Source of the DNA: Clostridiales bacterium
Lineage (GTDB): Bacteria; Bacillota; Clostridia; Oscillospirales; UBA644
Assembly (NCBI GenBank): GCA_016281915.1
Contig: JAEEJO010000037.1
Span: 37,332 to 101,331, forward strand
Length of the DNA stretch: 64,000 bases
Reading direction: 5' to 3'
This document shows positions 26,716-35,707 of this stretch, one piece after another; the first letter of the stretch is position 1, and each line of letters opens with the position of its first letter. The translations under genes were made by a program, and so were the position numbers. The notes under the pieces are model-generated. The model saw nothing but the letters and a program-made list of their open reading frames with translations, searched no databases and was not told the DNA's origin.

Positions 26716-27720
26716 TTATCTCCCTGTAAAACGGTGAACGTATGGCCATGAAAGATCGGAGTAAAAACGGTGTCCTTCGCCGCCTATAACATGAACTGCT
26801 TTTTCAGGGATACCGAGCGCTTCGTAAGCTTTCTTGCCCTGCGCAAACATTTCTTTTGCAGGTTCTATCGGGAATATCGGATCAACCTCTCCGTTCACCT
26901 GGATATACGCGGTAGGAGCCGCCATACATATAAGGTCGCCCATATCGAAAAATTCCGCTATTTTCGGAACGAAATTGCATGAGCAGTGCCCCATTGCGCC
27001 AATAGAATCCTTAAAGGCGCTGACTGCGCAGCCGGGCATAGCAAGTTTAAGACGTCTTTCAAGTGCGGCGGTATATGCGGTAGCCGTGCCTCCGCCGGAA
27101 TTGCCCATAAGACAGATACAGTTGAGATCGATCTTGTCCGCGAACTCTGTTTCAAGAACGTCTATCAGGCGCATCACATCCCAGACACGTTCGCCGATAG
27201 TTGTCCGTCCGATAAGAAGCGCGGTCATACTCTCTTCATAGCAGCGAGGTCCGTTGGCATCGCCTCCGCATTCTCCGAAATTTCTCTGTTCAAGTGTAAC
27301 TGCGGCAAAGCCCTCTTTTATCGCGCGAATCGCAAAGTCTCTGTCTCCGTCATCGGCAGGCTGATTTTCCTCGTTCGGATATCTTTTTCGGTTAAGAGAA
27401 ACGTGCATTCCCTTTGTATGCCCCTGAAGCGCTATCATAACGGGAGGATTATCCACACCGTCGGGCAGGAGAAGATGACACGGTACGCGATAACCTTTTT
27501 CACTTTGGAACGTGAAACGGATCTCTGTTGCGCCGTCTGTTCTGTCAACGTATTCCGTTTCGAACTCGGGCTCGCATTTTTGAAATTTGTCAAGGCCCAA
27601 AAGCTCTGCAAGCTTCTCTCTTGCCTCTTTTTGCCATGACGCAAGATCTCCTCCGCCGTAGGACATTGACGGACGTGTTTGCTGAATGAGTTCACGGATG
27701 TATTCGACTGCTGTTTTCAT
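26716..27720 (-). CDS. Alpha/beta hydrolase (esterase/acetyl-xylan-esterase-like)
   Basis: The start is set at ATG 27720, one base after the YwaF-like stop; an upstream frame to 27825 lies inside that gene. 334 residues. The nucleophile elbow is MGNSGGG, an oxyanion region is ALQGHTKGM, and the late GGEGHRFY supplies the catalytic His. There is no signal peptide, so it acts inside the cell. It resembles the AXE1/Abhydrolase_7-type hydrolases often linked to carbohydrate use; together with the MFS gene, that suggests a glycoside or ester utilisation set. Confidence 0.82.
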   Translation of the reverse strand: MKTAVEYIRELIQQTRPSMSYGGGDLASWQKEAREKLAELLGLDKFQKCEPEFETEYVDRTDGATEIRFTFQSEKGYRVPCHLLLPDGVDNPPVMIALQGHTKGMHVSLNRKRYPNEENQPADDGDRDFAIRAIKEGFAAVTLEQRNFGECGGDANGPRCYEESMTALLIGRTTIGERVWDVMRLIDVLETEFADKIDLNCICLMGNSGGGTATAYTAALERRLKLAMPGCAVSAFKDSIGAMGHCSCNFVPKIAEFFDMGDLICMAAPTAYIQVNGEVDPIFPIEPAKEMFAQGKKAYEALGIPEKAVHVIGGEGHRFYSDLSWPYVHRFTGR

Positions 27721-27721
27721 C

Positions 27722-28534
27722 TTAATTCTCCGTTTCAGTAGATATTTTTTTATTCCGGGAAATACTTTTGATAAAAGTACCGATGAGACATACAAGCATT
27801 TCGACTGCGAAGAAAACCGCAACATTCAAAAACGGCATTATGAACGGCGAAACACTTCCGTCAATGATACCGAACGGGTCTCGGATCACAAAAAACCAGT
27901 TAAAATCTGCGGAATATGCGCCTGCCGCCCCTGTATAAAGAAGGTTGCCCAAAAGCGCCCACAAAGTCATTGCAACCGTAACGATAAGATGCTTACGGGC
28001 ATTTTTAAATGATACGGCGTCTGCTGTAAAAGCAATTTCAAGAAAACCGTATATTGTCATTATTCCGTGGAAAAGAAGCGTTTGTATTACACGATATGTA
28101 AACGGATGGACTGCATGCCACATGACGCCTGCGGGGTAAATAAGATAAACAAGATTCGATATAAAACCGAGAAGCGCGAAGCTTGATCTGAATTTCGAAA
28201 AACAACGCGTATGTGCGGCAAGAAAGCACATAACGCACATCGCCGTGCAAACGTGAAAAGGAAGTTTTTCTATATCTATCTCCTCATATGCGAACGGCAT
28301 CAGAAAAAAATCCGTGATATAAAGCCCGAATGCAGCAGAGATAAAAGCATTGCATAGCTTATTTTTAATTGCTGCGTCTTTATTTCGCGCAAGAATAAAA
28401 ACAAATGCAGCGACAGCAAATATAAACAGAATAAAACAAATATGAAACGGACCGAAGCAGGTAAATATTTCGCCGCCCTTACGATCGCAAAGAATATCAT
28501 GTATGACAGAATACAACTCAACATTCCTCCGCAT
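27722..28534 (-). CDS. YwaF-family (TIGR02206) integral membrane protein
   Basis: 270 residues with six or seven hydrophobic segments. It has the family's features: an HICF start in the first helix, LPFHVCTAM in the middle, YPAGVMWHAVHPFTYRVIQTLLFHG and NWFFVIRDPFG late. Function is unknown for the family. It is the first gene of the minus-strand run and is transcribed from 28550-28578. Confidence 0.83.
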   Translation of the reverse strand: MRRNVELYSVIHDILCDRKGGEIFTCFGPFHICFILFIFAVAAFVFILARNKDAAIKNKLCNAFISAAFGLYITDFFLMPFAYEEIDIEKLPFHVCTAMCVMCFLAAHTRCFSKFRSSFALLGFISNLVYLIYPAGVMWHAVHPFTYRVIQTLLFHGIMTIYGFLEIAFTADAVSFKNARKHLIVTVAMTLWALLGNLLYTGAAGAYSADFNWFFVIRDPFGIIDGSVSPFIMPFLNVAVFFAVEMLVCLIGTFIKSISRNKKISTETEN

Positions 28535-28549
28535 TTCGTTCTTTTAATC

Positions 28550-28578
28550 ATTATATCAAAAAATAACGGAAAATGCAA
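28550..28578 (-). promoter_or_regulatory. Promoter of the five-gene YwaF-to-GDPD/MsrA run
   Basis: On the minus strand: -35 TTGCAT (28578-28573), a 17-nt spacer, -10 TATAAT (28555-28550), 16 nt before the YwaF-like start. Confidence 0.75.
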
Positions 28579-28623
28579 TAAGTATATGCCTTATTCCTGA
28601 AAAATTCGTTACAGAACAAAAAA

Positions 28624-28676
28624 AACGCTGCAAAGCAGCGTTGAGAATAAAAAAAATCCTGCGTCTGACGCAGGAT
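28624..28676 (-). terminator. Two tandem terminators after tRNA-Gly
   Basis: On the minus strand the first hairpin pairs ATCCTGCG (28676-28669) with CGCAGGAT (28663-28656) and is followed by a T-run. The second pairs AACGCTGC (28642-28635) with GCAGCGTT (28631-28624) around a 3-nt loop and is followed by another T-run. Both are perfect stems. Confidence 0.9.
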
Positions 28677-28679
28677 CTC

Positions 28680-28753
28680 TGGAGCGGGTGACGGGAATCG
28701 AACCCGCACAACTAGCTTGGAAGGCTAGGGTTCTACCACTGAACTACACCCGC
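28680..28753 (-). tRNA. tRNA-Gly (anticodon UCC)
   Basis: Minus strand: GCGGGTG pairs with CACCCGC in the acceptor stem, the D arm has AGTTCAGTGG, the anticodon loop CCTTCCAAG gives TCC, the T arm is GCGGGTTCGATTCCCGT, and CCA is encoded (complement of 28680-28682). Confidence 0.96.
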
Positions 28754-28765
28754 AATCGCTTAAAT

Positions 28766-28794
28766 ATTATATTACAAACAGAGCGAATTGTCAA
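28766..28794 (-). promoter_or_regulatory. Promoter of tRNA-Gly
   Basis: Minus strand: -35 TTGACA (28794-28789), a 17-nt spacer, -10 TATAAT (28771-28766), both consensus. It sits between pyrE and the tRNA. No terminator is visible after pyrE, so pyrE transcripts may read into the tRNA. Confidence 0.88.
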
Positions 28795-28849
28795 GGTGTA
28801 TTTTGTAAATTTTTCGTGAACACCTGAATTAAACCGATAGAAAAGCATT

Positions 28850-29509
28850 TCACTGCATTGCGCCGTAGTCCGAAAGATATTTTTTCATTGCATCAAGATA
28901 TTCCGCCCCAGGAACGGCTCCGCTTTCGATAGAAGAGATGATATCGTTGATATTTACAATGGAATAAACGTCTACGCCGAATTCGCGTTTTGCCGCCTGA
29001 ACCGCGCTGAGATCGCTGTCCAGCGCCTTTTCCATGCGGTCAACCGTTATTATCATACCCGTTATTTCTATATCTGCTGCCTGCCTGAGTTTGGGAAGGA
29101 CCTCTCTGAGCGCTTTTCCTGACGTCATAACATCTTCGATAATTATAACTCTGTCGCCGTTTTTCGGTTTTGAGCATACAAAATCTCCGCCTTCACCGTG
29201 GTCCTTAGCTTCTTTTCTGTCAAAGCAGTAGCCTGCTTCGACACCGTATTTTTTATAAAGGGCTTCGCAAGCGCATACCGCAAGGGGTATGCCTTTGTAT
29301 GCCGGGCCGAAAAGGACGTCTGCAGCAAGGCCGTTTTCATGTATGCAGTCTGCATAAAACTCTCCGAGCTTTGCAAGCTGAGCGCCTGTTTTATAATTTC
29401 CGGTATTGATAAAATACGGAGCTTTTCTTCCGCTTTTAAGAGTGAAATCTCCGAAAGTCAATACGCCGCATTCAGTCATGAATTTTACGAATTTCTCTTT
29501 GTTTGTCAT
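28850..29509 (-). CDS. pyrE: Orotate phosphoribosyltransferase
   Basis: 219 residues from ATG 29509 (AAAGGA ribosome binding site 8 nt upstream; a longer frame to 29542 is unlikely). The PRPP motif VIIIEDVMTSGKAL and the start FGDFTLKSGRKAPYFI are typical. It converts orotate to OMP in pyrimidine synthesis. It stands alone here, away from other pyr genes except the orphan pyrK at 5883-6629. Confidence 0.95.
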   Translation of the reverse strand: MTNKEKFVKFMTECGVLTFGDFTLKSGRKAPYFINTGNYKTGAQLAKLGEFYADCIHENGLAADVLFGPAYKGIPLAVCACEALYKKYGVEAGYCFDRKEAKDHGEGGDFVCSKPKNGDRVIIIEDVMTSGKALREVLPKLRQAADIEITGMIITVDRMEKALDSDLSAVQAAKREFGVDVYSIVNINDIISSIESGAVPGAEYLDAMKKYLSDYGAMQ

Positions 29510-29578
29510 TATTATATCCTTTCGGCATGATAACTGACTCATGCATTTGATACGTTGCTTTTCAAAGTTGTTATACCG

Positions 29579-29607
29579 AGTATAACACAGCGGAGAGTTT
29601 TTGTCAA
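29579..29607 (-). promoter_or_regulatory. Promoter of pyrE
   Basis: Minus strand: -35 TTGACA (29607-29602), a 17-nt spacer, -10 TATACT (29584-29579), about 70 nt before the start. I see no pyrimidine-attenuator (PyrR-type) hairpin in the leader. Confidence 0.85.
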
Positions 29608-29748
29608 CCGTTTTTTAAGACTGTCTCCAACCTTTATTTTTTTGAAAAAAATAAATATCTGACGGAACATATTTGCATGTTTATCGTCTAAACTGTTAAA
29701 AGAAGGAAAATCCATCATCGGATGTTTACCTATACAAGGAGGAAAAAC

Positions 29749-32178
29749 ATGAAAATCAGCAAAAAAATCACAGCTTGTGCGCTGGTAGCCGCCCTTTCCC
29801 TTGCACTTGGAGCATCATCTGCCGCCGCGCCCGCTGAAATCGAAGAACCTGTAGCGGAGGAACCTGCAGAAATGGCATATGACGTAATCATAGAACCCGA
29901 TTATCCGGTTGTAACGCCCGGATACGTGGTTTCAACACCTTCTACTGCCGTAAAAGACGACGCAAATCTCGACGAGAAGCTTGCGGAAGTTACACTTTCG
30001 GTAAGAAATACGCTTGGTATCGGCGATGAGTATACATCTTTCAACGGTAACTTTTCCGATAACGTAACGAGCCGTATGTGGTATCTCAACTGGTCGAACG
30101 AAGACAACAATATCAACGTTACCGCAGCAGAAGACGGCACGGTTGTAAACTACAACAAATATTACCACAGAAACGGTTCGAACAGATACGGATCCAATAA
30201 CAGATTCTACAATCCCAGATTCCAAAAAACAACACGAGAGGACGCAAAAGAAGCCGTAAAACGCTTTATGCACAGAGTTCTTAACGAGGCAGAAAGCTAC
30301 GTTCTGAACGACCGCGATTATGATATTCTTTCCCCTCTCGGTTCATCTTCTTATTACTTCAATGCAACTCTTACGGTAAACGGACTTGAGACGCCCATAT
30401 ACATGAATATTACCGTCGAATCCGATACGCTTGAAGTAACGCGTTTTTCACGAAACGACTTCAATGATTCCTACTTCGGCACATATCCGTCGGCAAGCCC
30501 GATATATGCGAAAGCGAACGCATTCAAAGCCCTTTCAGGCAAATTTGAAAGCACGCTGAAGTATTATATCGTTTATGACGAAAACGACACGGAACATCTG
30601 CATCCGAAGGCACAGCTGCAATACAGATTCAGCCCGACCGGAGACTGGTATTTTGACGCACTCACAGGCGATACCGTTGACAGAAACAAGCTTTACGATT
30701 CAGTTTACAGAACAAATAATATAAATACGTCAAAGACGGGATTTGGCGTCGATGAACAGTTTGCAGAGGCACCTGCCGCGGAGGAAGAGGGTTCATATAC
30801 CCTTACTCAGGTAGAGCTTGACAATATCGAAAAGATCAAGGACGTTATGCCTCCTGAAAAGATAGCCCTTGCAATCGTGGGTAAATATCCCGAGCTTGGT
30901 CTTCAGTATTTCGAGATCGCTTCTTCAAACTATTCTAGAAACACCGAAACCGACGAAGTCACCGCTTCTCTGTATTTTTCAAAGAGAGTTGAAAAGGGCG
31001 CGGAAATAGGCATGTCCGAAAAAGCGTTCAAAGAAAGCACAACGAACGGCAGACAGGTATATTACATAAGAAAATACGTTACTGCCAACGGAAAGACCGG
31101 GGAGCTGACCGATTACAGCACTTCAATGCCGTATGTAAGAGAAAAAGATTATGACGGCAAGACAAGAACGGCAGATACGTTAGCAATCGGTTCTGAATTC
31201 CTTAAAAAGAATTATCCCGAAGAATTTGCTTCGTCAGCATTAACCTCCACATATACAAACGATAACAACACCTACGCAAACTATCATTTCACCAACACCG
31301 TAAACGGATATCCTCTTGACTCCAATTATCTTTATGTTGAAGTCAACGCAATAGACGGAACGATTAATTCATTCCACAAATGGTGGACTGACGGCGTGGA
31401 GTTTGAGAGCGCAGACGGTATCATATCTCAGGAAAAAGCGCTTGAAATCTACACTTCCGAATATACACCGAAGCTCGGATATATAACCGTTCCCGTAGCT
31501 ATAGACGACAAGGCGCCTGAATTCCTGCCCTACATAAACGCAGGATGGGGCGGCGGATACGTATATGCGTTCAAAACAGCATACGTTCTTGCAAGCGAGG
31601 GACGCACTTACGCTGTTGCGGCGAAAAACGGAGAACTTCTGAAATACGATTACGCAGAACCGGAAGGATACCCTGTTTATACAGATATCGATCAGTGCAA
31701 GAATCCCGATAAGATCAACAAGCTTGCAACTTACGGCATAACTTTCGGCGGAAAAGAATTCGAGCCGGGTAAACTTGTTACTCAGCGCGAGATGATCATA
31801 TTCCTTATCAGCTCAATGGGCGGACGTTACGATATTTACAATGAGAACGACGACTATACCGATATGATCTACAACCAGGCTGCTTATTACGGATTTATCA
31901 ATGAGAACGAAAAATCCCCCGACCTTATTATGAGAAAAGAAGACGTTGCAGAGGCGATCATCAGAGCTACAGAATACGGCGCTGCAGCAAAACTTGGGGG
32001 CTTATACAAAGCAACCTATAACGATGCGATAGATATCTCTGAAGGTCTTGCTCCCTATCTGCTTATTGCAGACGAGATAGGTCTTATTGAAGCAGACGAT
32101 GAAAACAACATTCATCCGCAGGCTCCGATATCAAGAGAAGACCTTGCAATGATCGTATACGCATTTATGGACAGATAA
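29749..32178 (+). CDS. Secreted YcdB/YcdC-domain protein with S-layer homology domains
   Basis: Starts at ATG 29749 with AAGGAGG upstream. 809 residues: a Sec signal peptide (1 to about 25, ending ASSAAAPA), an acidic linker rich in Glu/Pro, then YcdB/YcdC (PepSY-like) repeats of about 130 residues each to about residue 645, and C-terminal SLH-type repeats (FGGKEFEPGKLVTQREMIIFL, NENEKSPDLIMRKEDVAEAI, IHPQAPISREDLAMIVYAF). SLH domains bind secondary cell wall polymers, so it is likely anchored on the surface. The role of the YcdB repeats is unknown. It is monocistronic, with a terminator at 32208-32234. Confidence 0.87.
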   Translation: MKISKKITACALVAALSLALGASSAAAPAEIEEPVAEEPAEMAYDVIIEPDYPVVTPGYVVSTPSTAVKDDANLDEKLAEVTLSVRNTLGIGDEYTSFNGNFSDNVTSRMWYLNWSNEDNNINVTAAEDGTVVNYNKYYHRNGSNRYGSNNRFYNPRFQKTTREDAKEAVKRFMHRVLNEAESYVLNDRDYDILSPLGSSSYYFNATLTVNGLETPIYMNITVESDTLEVTRFSRNDFNDSYFGTYPSASPIYAKANAFKALSGKFESTLKYYIVYDENDTEHLHPKAQLQYRFSPTGDWYFDALTGDTVDRNKLYDSVYRTNNINTSKTGFGVDEQFAEAPAAEEEGSYTLTQVELDNIEKIKDVMPPEKIALAIVGKYPELGLQYFEIASSNYSRNTETDEVTASLYFSKRVEKGAEIGMSEKAFKESTTNGRQVYYIRKYVTANGKTGELTDYSTSMPYVREKDYDGKTRTADTLAIGSEFLKKNYPEEFASSALTSTYTNDNNTYANYHFTNTVNGYPLDSNYLYVEVNAIDGTINSFHKWWTDGVEFESADGIISQEKALEIYTSEYTPKLGYITVPVAIDDKAPEFLPYINAGWGGGYVYAFKTAYVLASEGRTYAVAAKNGELLKYDYAEPEGYPVYTDIDQCKNPDKINKLATYGITFGGKEFEPGKLVTQREMIIFLISSMGGRYDIYNENDDYTDMIYNQAAYYGFINENEKSPDLIMRKEDVAEAIIRATEYGAAAKLGGLYKATYNDAIDISEGLAPYLLIADEIGLIEADDENNIHPQAPISREDLAMIVYAFMDR

Positions 32179-32207
32179 GAAAAACTGTTTTTACCTCCAA
32201 ATAAACC

Positions 32208-32242
32208 GAATGCCCGGCTTTTTGCCGGGCATTCGCTTTTTA
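32208..32242 (+). terminator. Terminator of the SLH protein gene
   Basis: GAATGCCCGGC (32208-32218) pairs perfectly with GCCGGGCATTC (32224-32234) around TTTTT and is followed by GCTTTTTAATT. Confidence 0.93.
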
Positions 32243-32278
32243 ATTGCAAAAAAAATTTTTCGTTTTTTTTCATTGCTA

Positions 32279-32307
32279 TTGAAATCATTCTCTGTTTGTG
32301 GTACAAT
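32279..32307 (+). promoter_or_regulatory. Promoter of the YhfC-like gene
   Basis: -35 TTGAAA (32279-32284), a 17-nt spacer, -10 TACAAT (32302-32307), 30 nt before the start codon. Confidence 0.8.
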
Positions 32308-32337
32308 AAACGCAACAAAGAAAGACGGGAGTTTCAA

Positions 32338-33123
32338 ATGATTCCTACAATTACGATTATCGGCATATGTTTTTCCGTAATATGCTCGCTGCTTGCCCCG
32401 ATAGGAATATGGATCTACCTTATAAAAAAGGATAAATCCGGTTCCATGAACAGATCCATTCTTCTGGGAATGTTCGGATTTTTCGCTGCGCAGATTATAG
32501 TCAGGGTTCCCCTGCTGCAGCTTCTTGGCGCGCAGGGATGGTTTGCGGATTTTGCAAATGGAAGTCCTGTATTATATGCGCTGTTTCTCTCGTTCACAAC
32601 GGCTCTTGCAGAAACCGCAAGCAGATTTATCATACTTAAATATGCGATTAAGGATGCTATTGGCTTCACATCCGGGCTCGGAACGGGATTCGGACACGGA
32701 GCATGCGAAACGCTCGCATATGTGGGCATTACAAGCGTTGTAAATCTGATCGTATGTATTATGATAAACACGAATTCTCTTGCGCATACCGAAAACTATG
32801 AGGAAATACAGGCAACGCTTTCGTCTCAGTCCCCCGCTACTTATTTTGCCTCGGGAGCGGAAAGACTGCTTGCAATAATGATTCATGTGGCGCTTTCTGT
32901 CATATTAGAATACTTTATCAAAAAAGGGATGAGCGCAAAAGGATTTATTATCTGCCTTGCCGCGCATTGCGTTTATGACTTCTGCGTCAAGCTGATATCG
33001 CAGTCGGGAACTTCGGTTTGGTTTACAATAGCGGCAATGACAGTTTTTGCAGCTGCGTTTATTGCCGTAATGATTATGATAAAAAGAACAGAAACTGTGG
33101 AAAAGCCTGCTCTAATAAAATAG
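32338..33123 (+). CDS. YhfC-family glutamic-type intramembrane protease-like protein
   Basis: Starts at ATG 32338 after GGGAG. 261 residues, mostly membrane helices. ALAETASRF and the later GFGHGACETL carry the conserved Glu residues of the YhfC family, which is grouped with PrsW/CPBP-type intramembrane proteases. It sits alone between its own promoter and a bidirectional terminator. Protease activity is inferred from the family, and no substrate is suggested by context. Confidence 0.82.
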   Translation: MIPTITIIGICFSVICSLLAPIGIWIYLIKKDKSGSMNRSILLGMFGFFAAQIIVRVPLLQLLGAQGWFADFANGSPVLYALFLSFTTALAETASRFIILKYAIKDAIGFTSGLGTGFGHGACETLAYVGITSVVNLIVCIMINTNSLAHTENYEEIQATLSSQSPATYFASGAERLLAIMIHVALSVILEYFIKKGMSAKGFIICLAAHCVYDFCVKLISQSGTSVWFTIAAMTVFAAAFIAVMIMIKRTETVEKPALIK

Positions 33124-33138
33124 TAACAATAAAAAATC

Positions 33139-33174
33139 CTCCGGATATCAGGCATAAGATGCCGAGATCCGGAG
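33139..33174. terminator. Bidirectional terminator between the YhfC-like gene and der
   Basis: CTCCGGAT (33139-33146) pairs with ATCCGGAG (33167-33174), with an inner GGCAT/ATGCC helix. T-runs lie on both strands (plus after 33174; minus after 33139). It closes the YhfC gene and the end of the long minus-strand housekeeping run. Confidence 0.92.
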
Positions 33175-33179
33175 TTTTT

Positions 33180-34508
33180 TTATTTTTTGTCTCTTGTTTT
33201 TTCGCGGACTATGATGTTTATGGGCGTTCCTGTCAGTCCGAACGTTTCTCTCAGCTGATTTTCAATATAACGCTGATAAGAAAAATGGAAAAGTTCGGGG
33301 TCATTCACAAAAATAACGAACGTCGGCGGCTTTATGGCAACCTGAGTCATATAAAGAAGTTTCAGACGTTTACCTTTGTCTGTGGGCGGCTGAACTTTTG
33401 TTGTGGCCTCAACAAGAACGTCGTTAAGAACGCCGGTTGTGATGCGTCTGCAGTGCTGTTCCTTGACAAACGTTATCATTTTAAAGACGTTTTCAACGCG
33501 AAAGCCTGTTTTTGCGGAAATGAAAACGATCGGAGCGTAAGACATGAATTTAAGGTCTTCCGTGATCTGTTTTTTCAGCTTATCCATCGTTTTATCGTCT
33601 TTTTCAACTGAATCCCACTTATTTACGACCACAACGGACGCCTTGCCCTTTTCGTGGGCAATACCAGCAATTTTTGTGTCCTGTTCCGTTACACCGTCGT
33701 TTGCGTCGATCATAATAAGTACGACGTCGGCACGGTCAACAGCCATATAGGAACGCAATACGCTATATTTTTCTATTTCATCGTCTACTTTGCTTTTTTT
33801 GCGAAGACCTGCGGTATCGATAAAAACGAACTTGCCGAATTCGTTTTCAACGTCCGCGTCAACGGCATCTCTCGTAGTTCCCGGAATATCGGAGACGATA
33901 GTGCGTTCCGAACCGAAGACACGGTTGACAAACGAGCTTTTACCTACGTTTGGCTTGCCTATAACGGCGACGTAGGTGGAATTTTCGTCTCTTTCTTCTG
34001 CAGGATGATCTTTCAGTCTGCCTGTTACCTCGTCAAGCAGGTCGCCTGTGCCAAGGCCGTGAACGGCAGAGACCGGGAAAGGATCGCCTAATCCGAGATT
34101 GTAAAACTCGTAAAGTTCCGGCGGAGGTGTGCCTGGTTTGTCAACTTTATTAACGCAGAGAACAACGTCTTTTTTCGCTTTCAGGAGCATATCCGCAACT
34201 TCGCTGTCCGCGGCGGTAACTCCCGTGGTGATATCCGTAACGAGAATGACTACGTCCGCAGTTTCGATAGCTATAAGCGCCTGAGTTCGCATCTGGGAAA
34301 GAATAACGTCATCAGAATGCGGCTCTATACCTCCGGTATCTATGAGAGTAAAAGGAACGCCGCCCCATTCGGTATCACGATACAGTCTGTCCCTGGTAAC
34401 ACCGGGCGTATCCTCAACTATCGACGGTCTTCCTCCGACTATTTTATTAAAAAGTGTGCTTTTGCCTACGTTAGGTCTGCCAACGACGGCAACATATGAA
34501 TTTGCCAT
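33180..34508 (-). CDS. der: Ribosome-assembly GTPase Der (EngA)
   Basis: 442 residues with two tandem G domains. The first has GRPNVGKST at 9-17 and then DTPGVTRDR; the second has GKPNVGKSS at about 184-192 and DIPGTTRDA, followed by the C-terminal KH-like domain ending in a basic tail. Der is needed for 50S subunit assembly. It is the last gene of the minus-strand run and is 39 nt after the aldo/keto reductase. Confidence 0.97.
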   Translation of the reverse strand: MANSYVAVVGRPNVGKSTLFNKIVGGRPSIVEDTPGVTRDRLYRDTEWGGVPFTLIDTGGIEPHSDDVILSQMRTQALIAIETADVVILVTDITTGVTAADSEVADMLLKAKKDVVLCVNKVDKPGTPPPELYEFYNLGLGDPFPVSAVHGLGTGDLLDEVTGRLKDHPAEERDENSTYVAVIGKPNVGKSSFVNRVFGSERTIVSDIPGTTRDAVDADVENEFGKFVFIDTAGLRKKSKVDDEIEKYSVLRSYMAVDRADVVLIMIDANDGVTEQDTKIAGIAHEKGKASVVVVNKWDSVEKDDKTMDKLKKQITEDLKFMSYAPIVFISAKTGFRVENVFKMITFVKEQHCRRITTGVLNDVLVEATTKVQPPTDKGKRLKLLYMTQVAIKPPTFVIFVNDPELFHFSYQRYIENQLRETFGLTGTPINIIVREKTRDKK

Positions 34509-34547
34509 TTTTTTCTCCGTTTCGCCTTTTGGAAAAAATCAGACTGT

Positions 34548-35675
34548 TCAGCTCAGGACCGAGTGAACGAGTTTGAGTTTTTCGCGGATATGAAGCTTCT
34601 GCGGGCATTTATTTTCGCATGCACCGCATTCGATACAGGAAGTAACAAGTCCTTCCTTCCCCTCTTCTTCAAGTTTTTCGCAGTATTTTGCGTATGCGGC
34701 TTTAGCGTGATCTTTAAGGCCGTAAACGTTATAAAGAGTATAAAGATAGAAGATATGAGGAATATCGATATTTTTAACGCAGGGCATGCAATAGCGGCAG
34801 CCCGTGCAGTAAAGATCAGAGAATTTTTTCAGTTCTTCAAGACTTTCTCTAATTTCAGCGTTCTCTTTTTCGGTAAAAGGAATATCGGAAGACATTACTT
34901 TAACGTTTTTCTCTACTTCGTCTATGCTTCTCATACCCGAAAGGGCGCATGAGATATTCGGATTGCCCAGCACGAAGCGAAGCGCGAGTTCGTACGTTGC
35001 CTTTGCCGAAACCGATCCGATCTTATCTGCAAGCTCGGTCGGCGCTGCAAGTCTTCCGCCTCCTACAGGTCCCATCGCAACAACTCCCCTGCCGGTAGAA
35101 GCAACGTATTCAATACCTTTTTCGTTAGAACGGTCAAGGATATTATACTGAATAAGCATGGTTTCGAGCATGGGGGCTTTGTTGAGAATATACTCAAGGT
35201 CGTCAGGATCGCCGTGGAAAGAGAAAGAGATATGCTTTATAAGTCCCTCCTCTTTAGCTTTCAGAGCTTCGCTGAGAAGATCGTACCTGACCATGATATC
35301 ATCAAACATCTGTTTGTTGATGCTCCAGAAATGATAAAAATCTATATGATCTGTATCAAGTTTTTTCAGCGATTTTTCAAGGAAAGAACGGTAATCAGAG
35401 GTTGCAGTGACCCTGTTTACGGGAATTTTTGTGGAAATATTTATCTTGTCGCGAAAAGGCTTTACGGCTTTGCCGAGCACGACCTCGCTGTTGCCGTTGC
35501 AATAGTAGAATGCGGTGTCAAAATAATTTACGCCAAGCTCATATGCGCGGTGAAGCATGGGGATCGTTTTTTCCTCGTCTATATCCTGTGTTCCGTCAAG
35601 CGTGGGAAAGCGCATACATCCGAAACCAAGTGTGGATATATCAGTTCCGGTCGAACCGAATTTGCGATACTGCAT
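34548..35675 (-). CDS. Aldo/keto reductase with C-terminal ferredoxin domain
   Basis: 375 residues. An NADPH-type aldo/keto reductase barrel (FGCMRFPT, NYFDTAFYYCNGNSE with the catalytic Asp/Tyr, KIPVN) is followed by a 4Fe-4S module: CTGCRYCMPC at about 283-292 and CIECGACENKCP at about 345-356. Such fusions are common in anaerobic Clostridia and suggest ferredoxin-linked redox chemistry. Substrate unknown. It lies between valS and der. Confidence 0.9.
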   Translation of the reverse strand: MQYRKFGSTGTDISTLGFGCMRFPTLDGTQDIDEEKTIPMLHRAYELGVNYFDTAFYYCNGNSEVVLGKAVKPFRDKINISTKIPVNRVTATSDYRSFLEKSLKKLDTDHIDFYHFWSINKQMFDDIMVRYDLLSEALKAKEEGLIKHISFSFHGDPDDLEYILNKAPMLETMLIQYNILDRSNEKGIEYVASTGRGVVAMGPVGGGRLAAPTELADKIGSVSAKATYELALRFVLGNPNISCALSGMRSIDEVEKNVKVMSSDIPFTEKENAEIRESLEELKKFSDLYCTGCRYCMPCVKNIDIPHIFYLYTLYNVYGLKDHAKAAYAKYCEKLEEEGKEGLVTSCIECGACENKCPQKLHIREKLKLVHSVLS

Positions 35676-35707
35676 ATTTCCTCCTGTAATCAGTCTGTCG
35701 GACTGTG

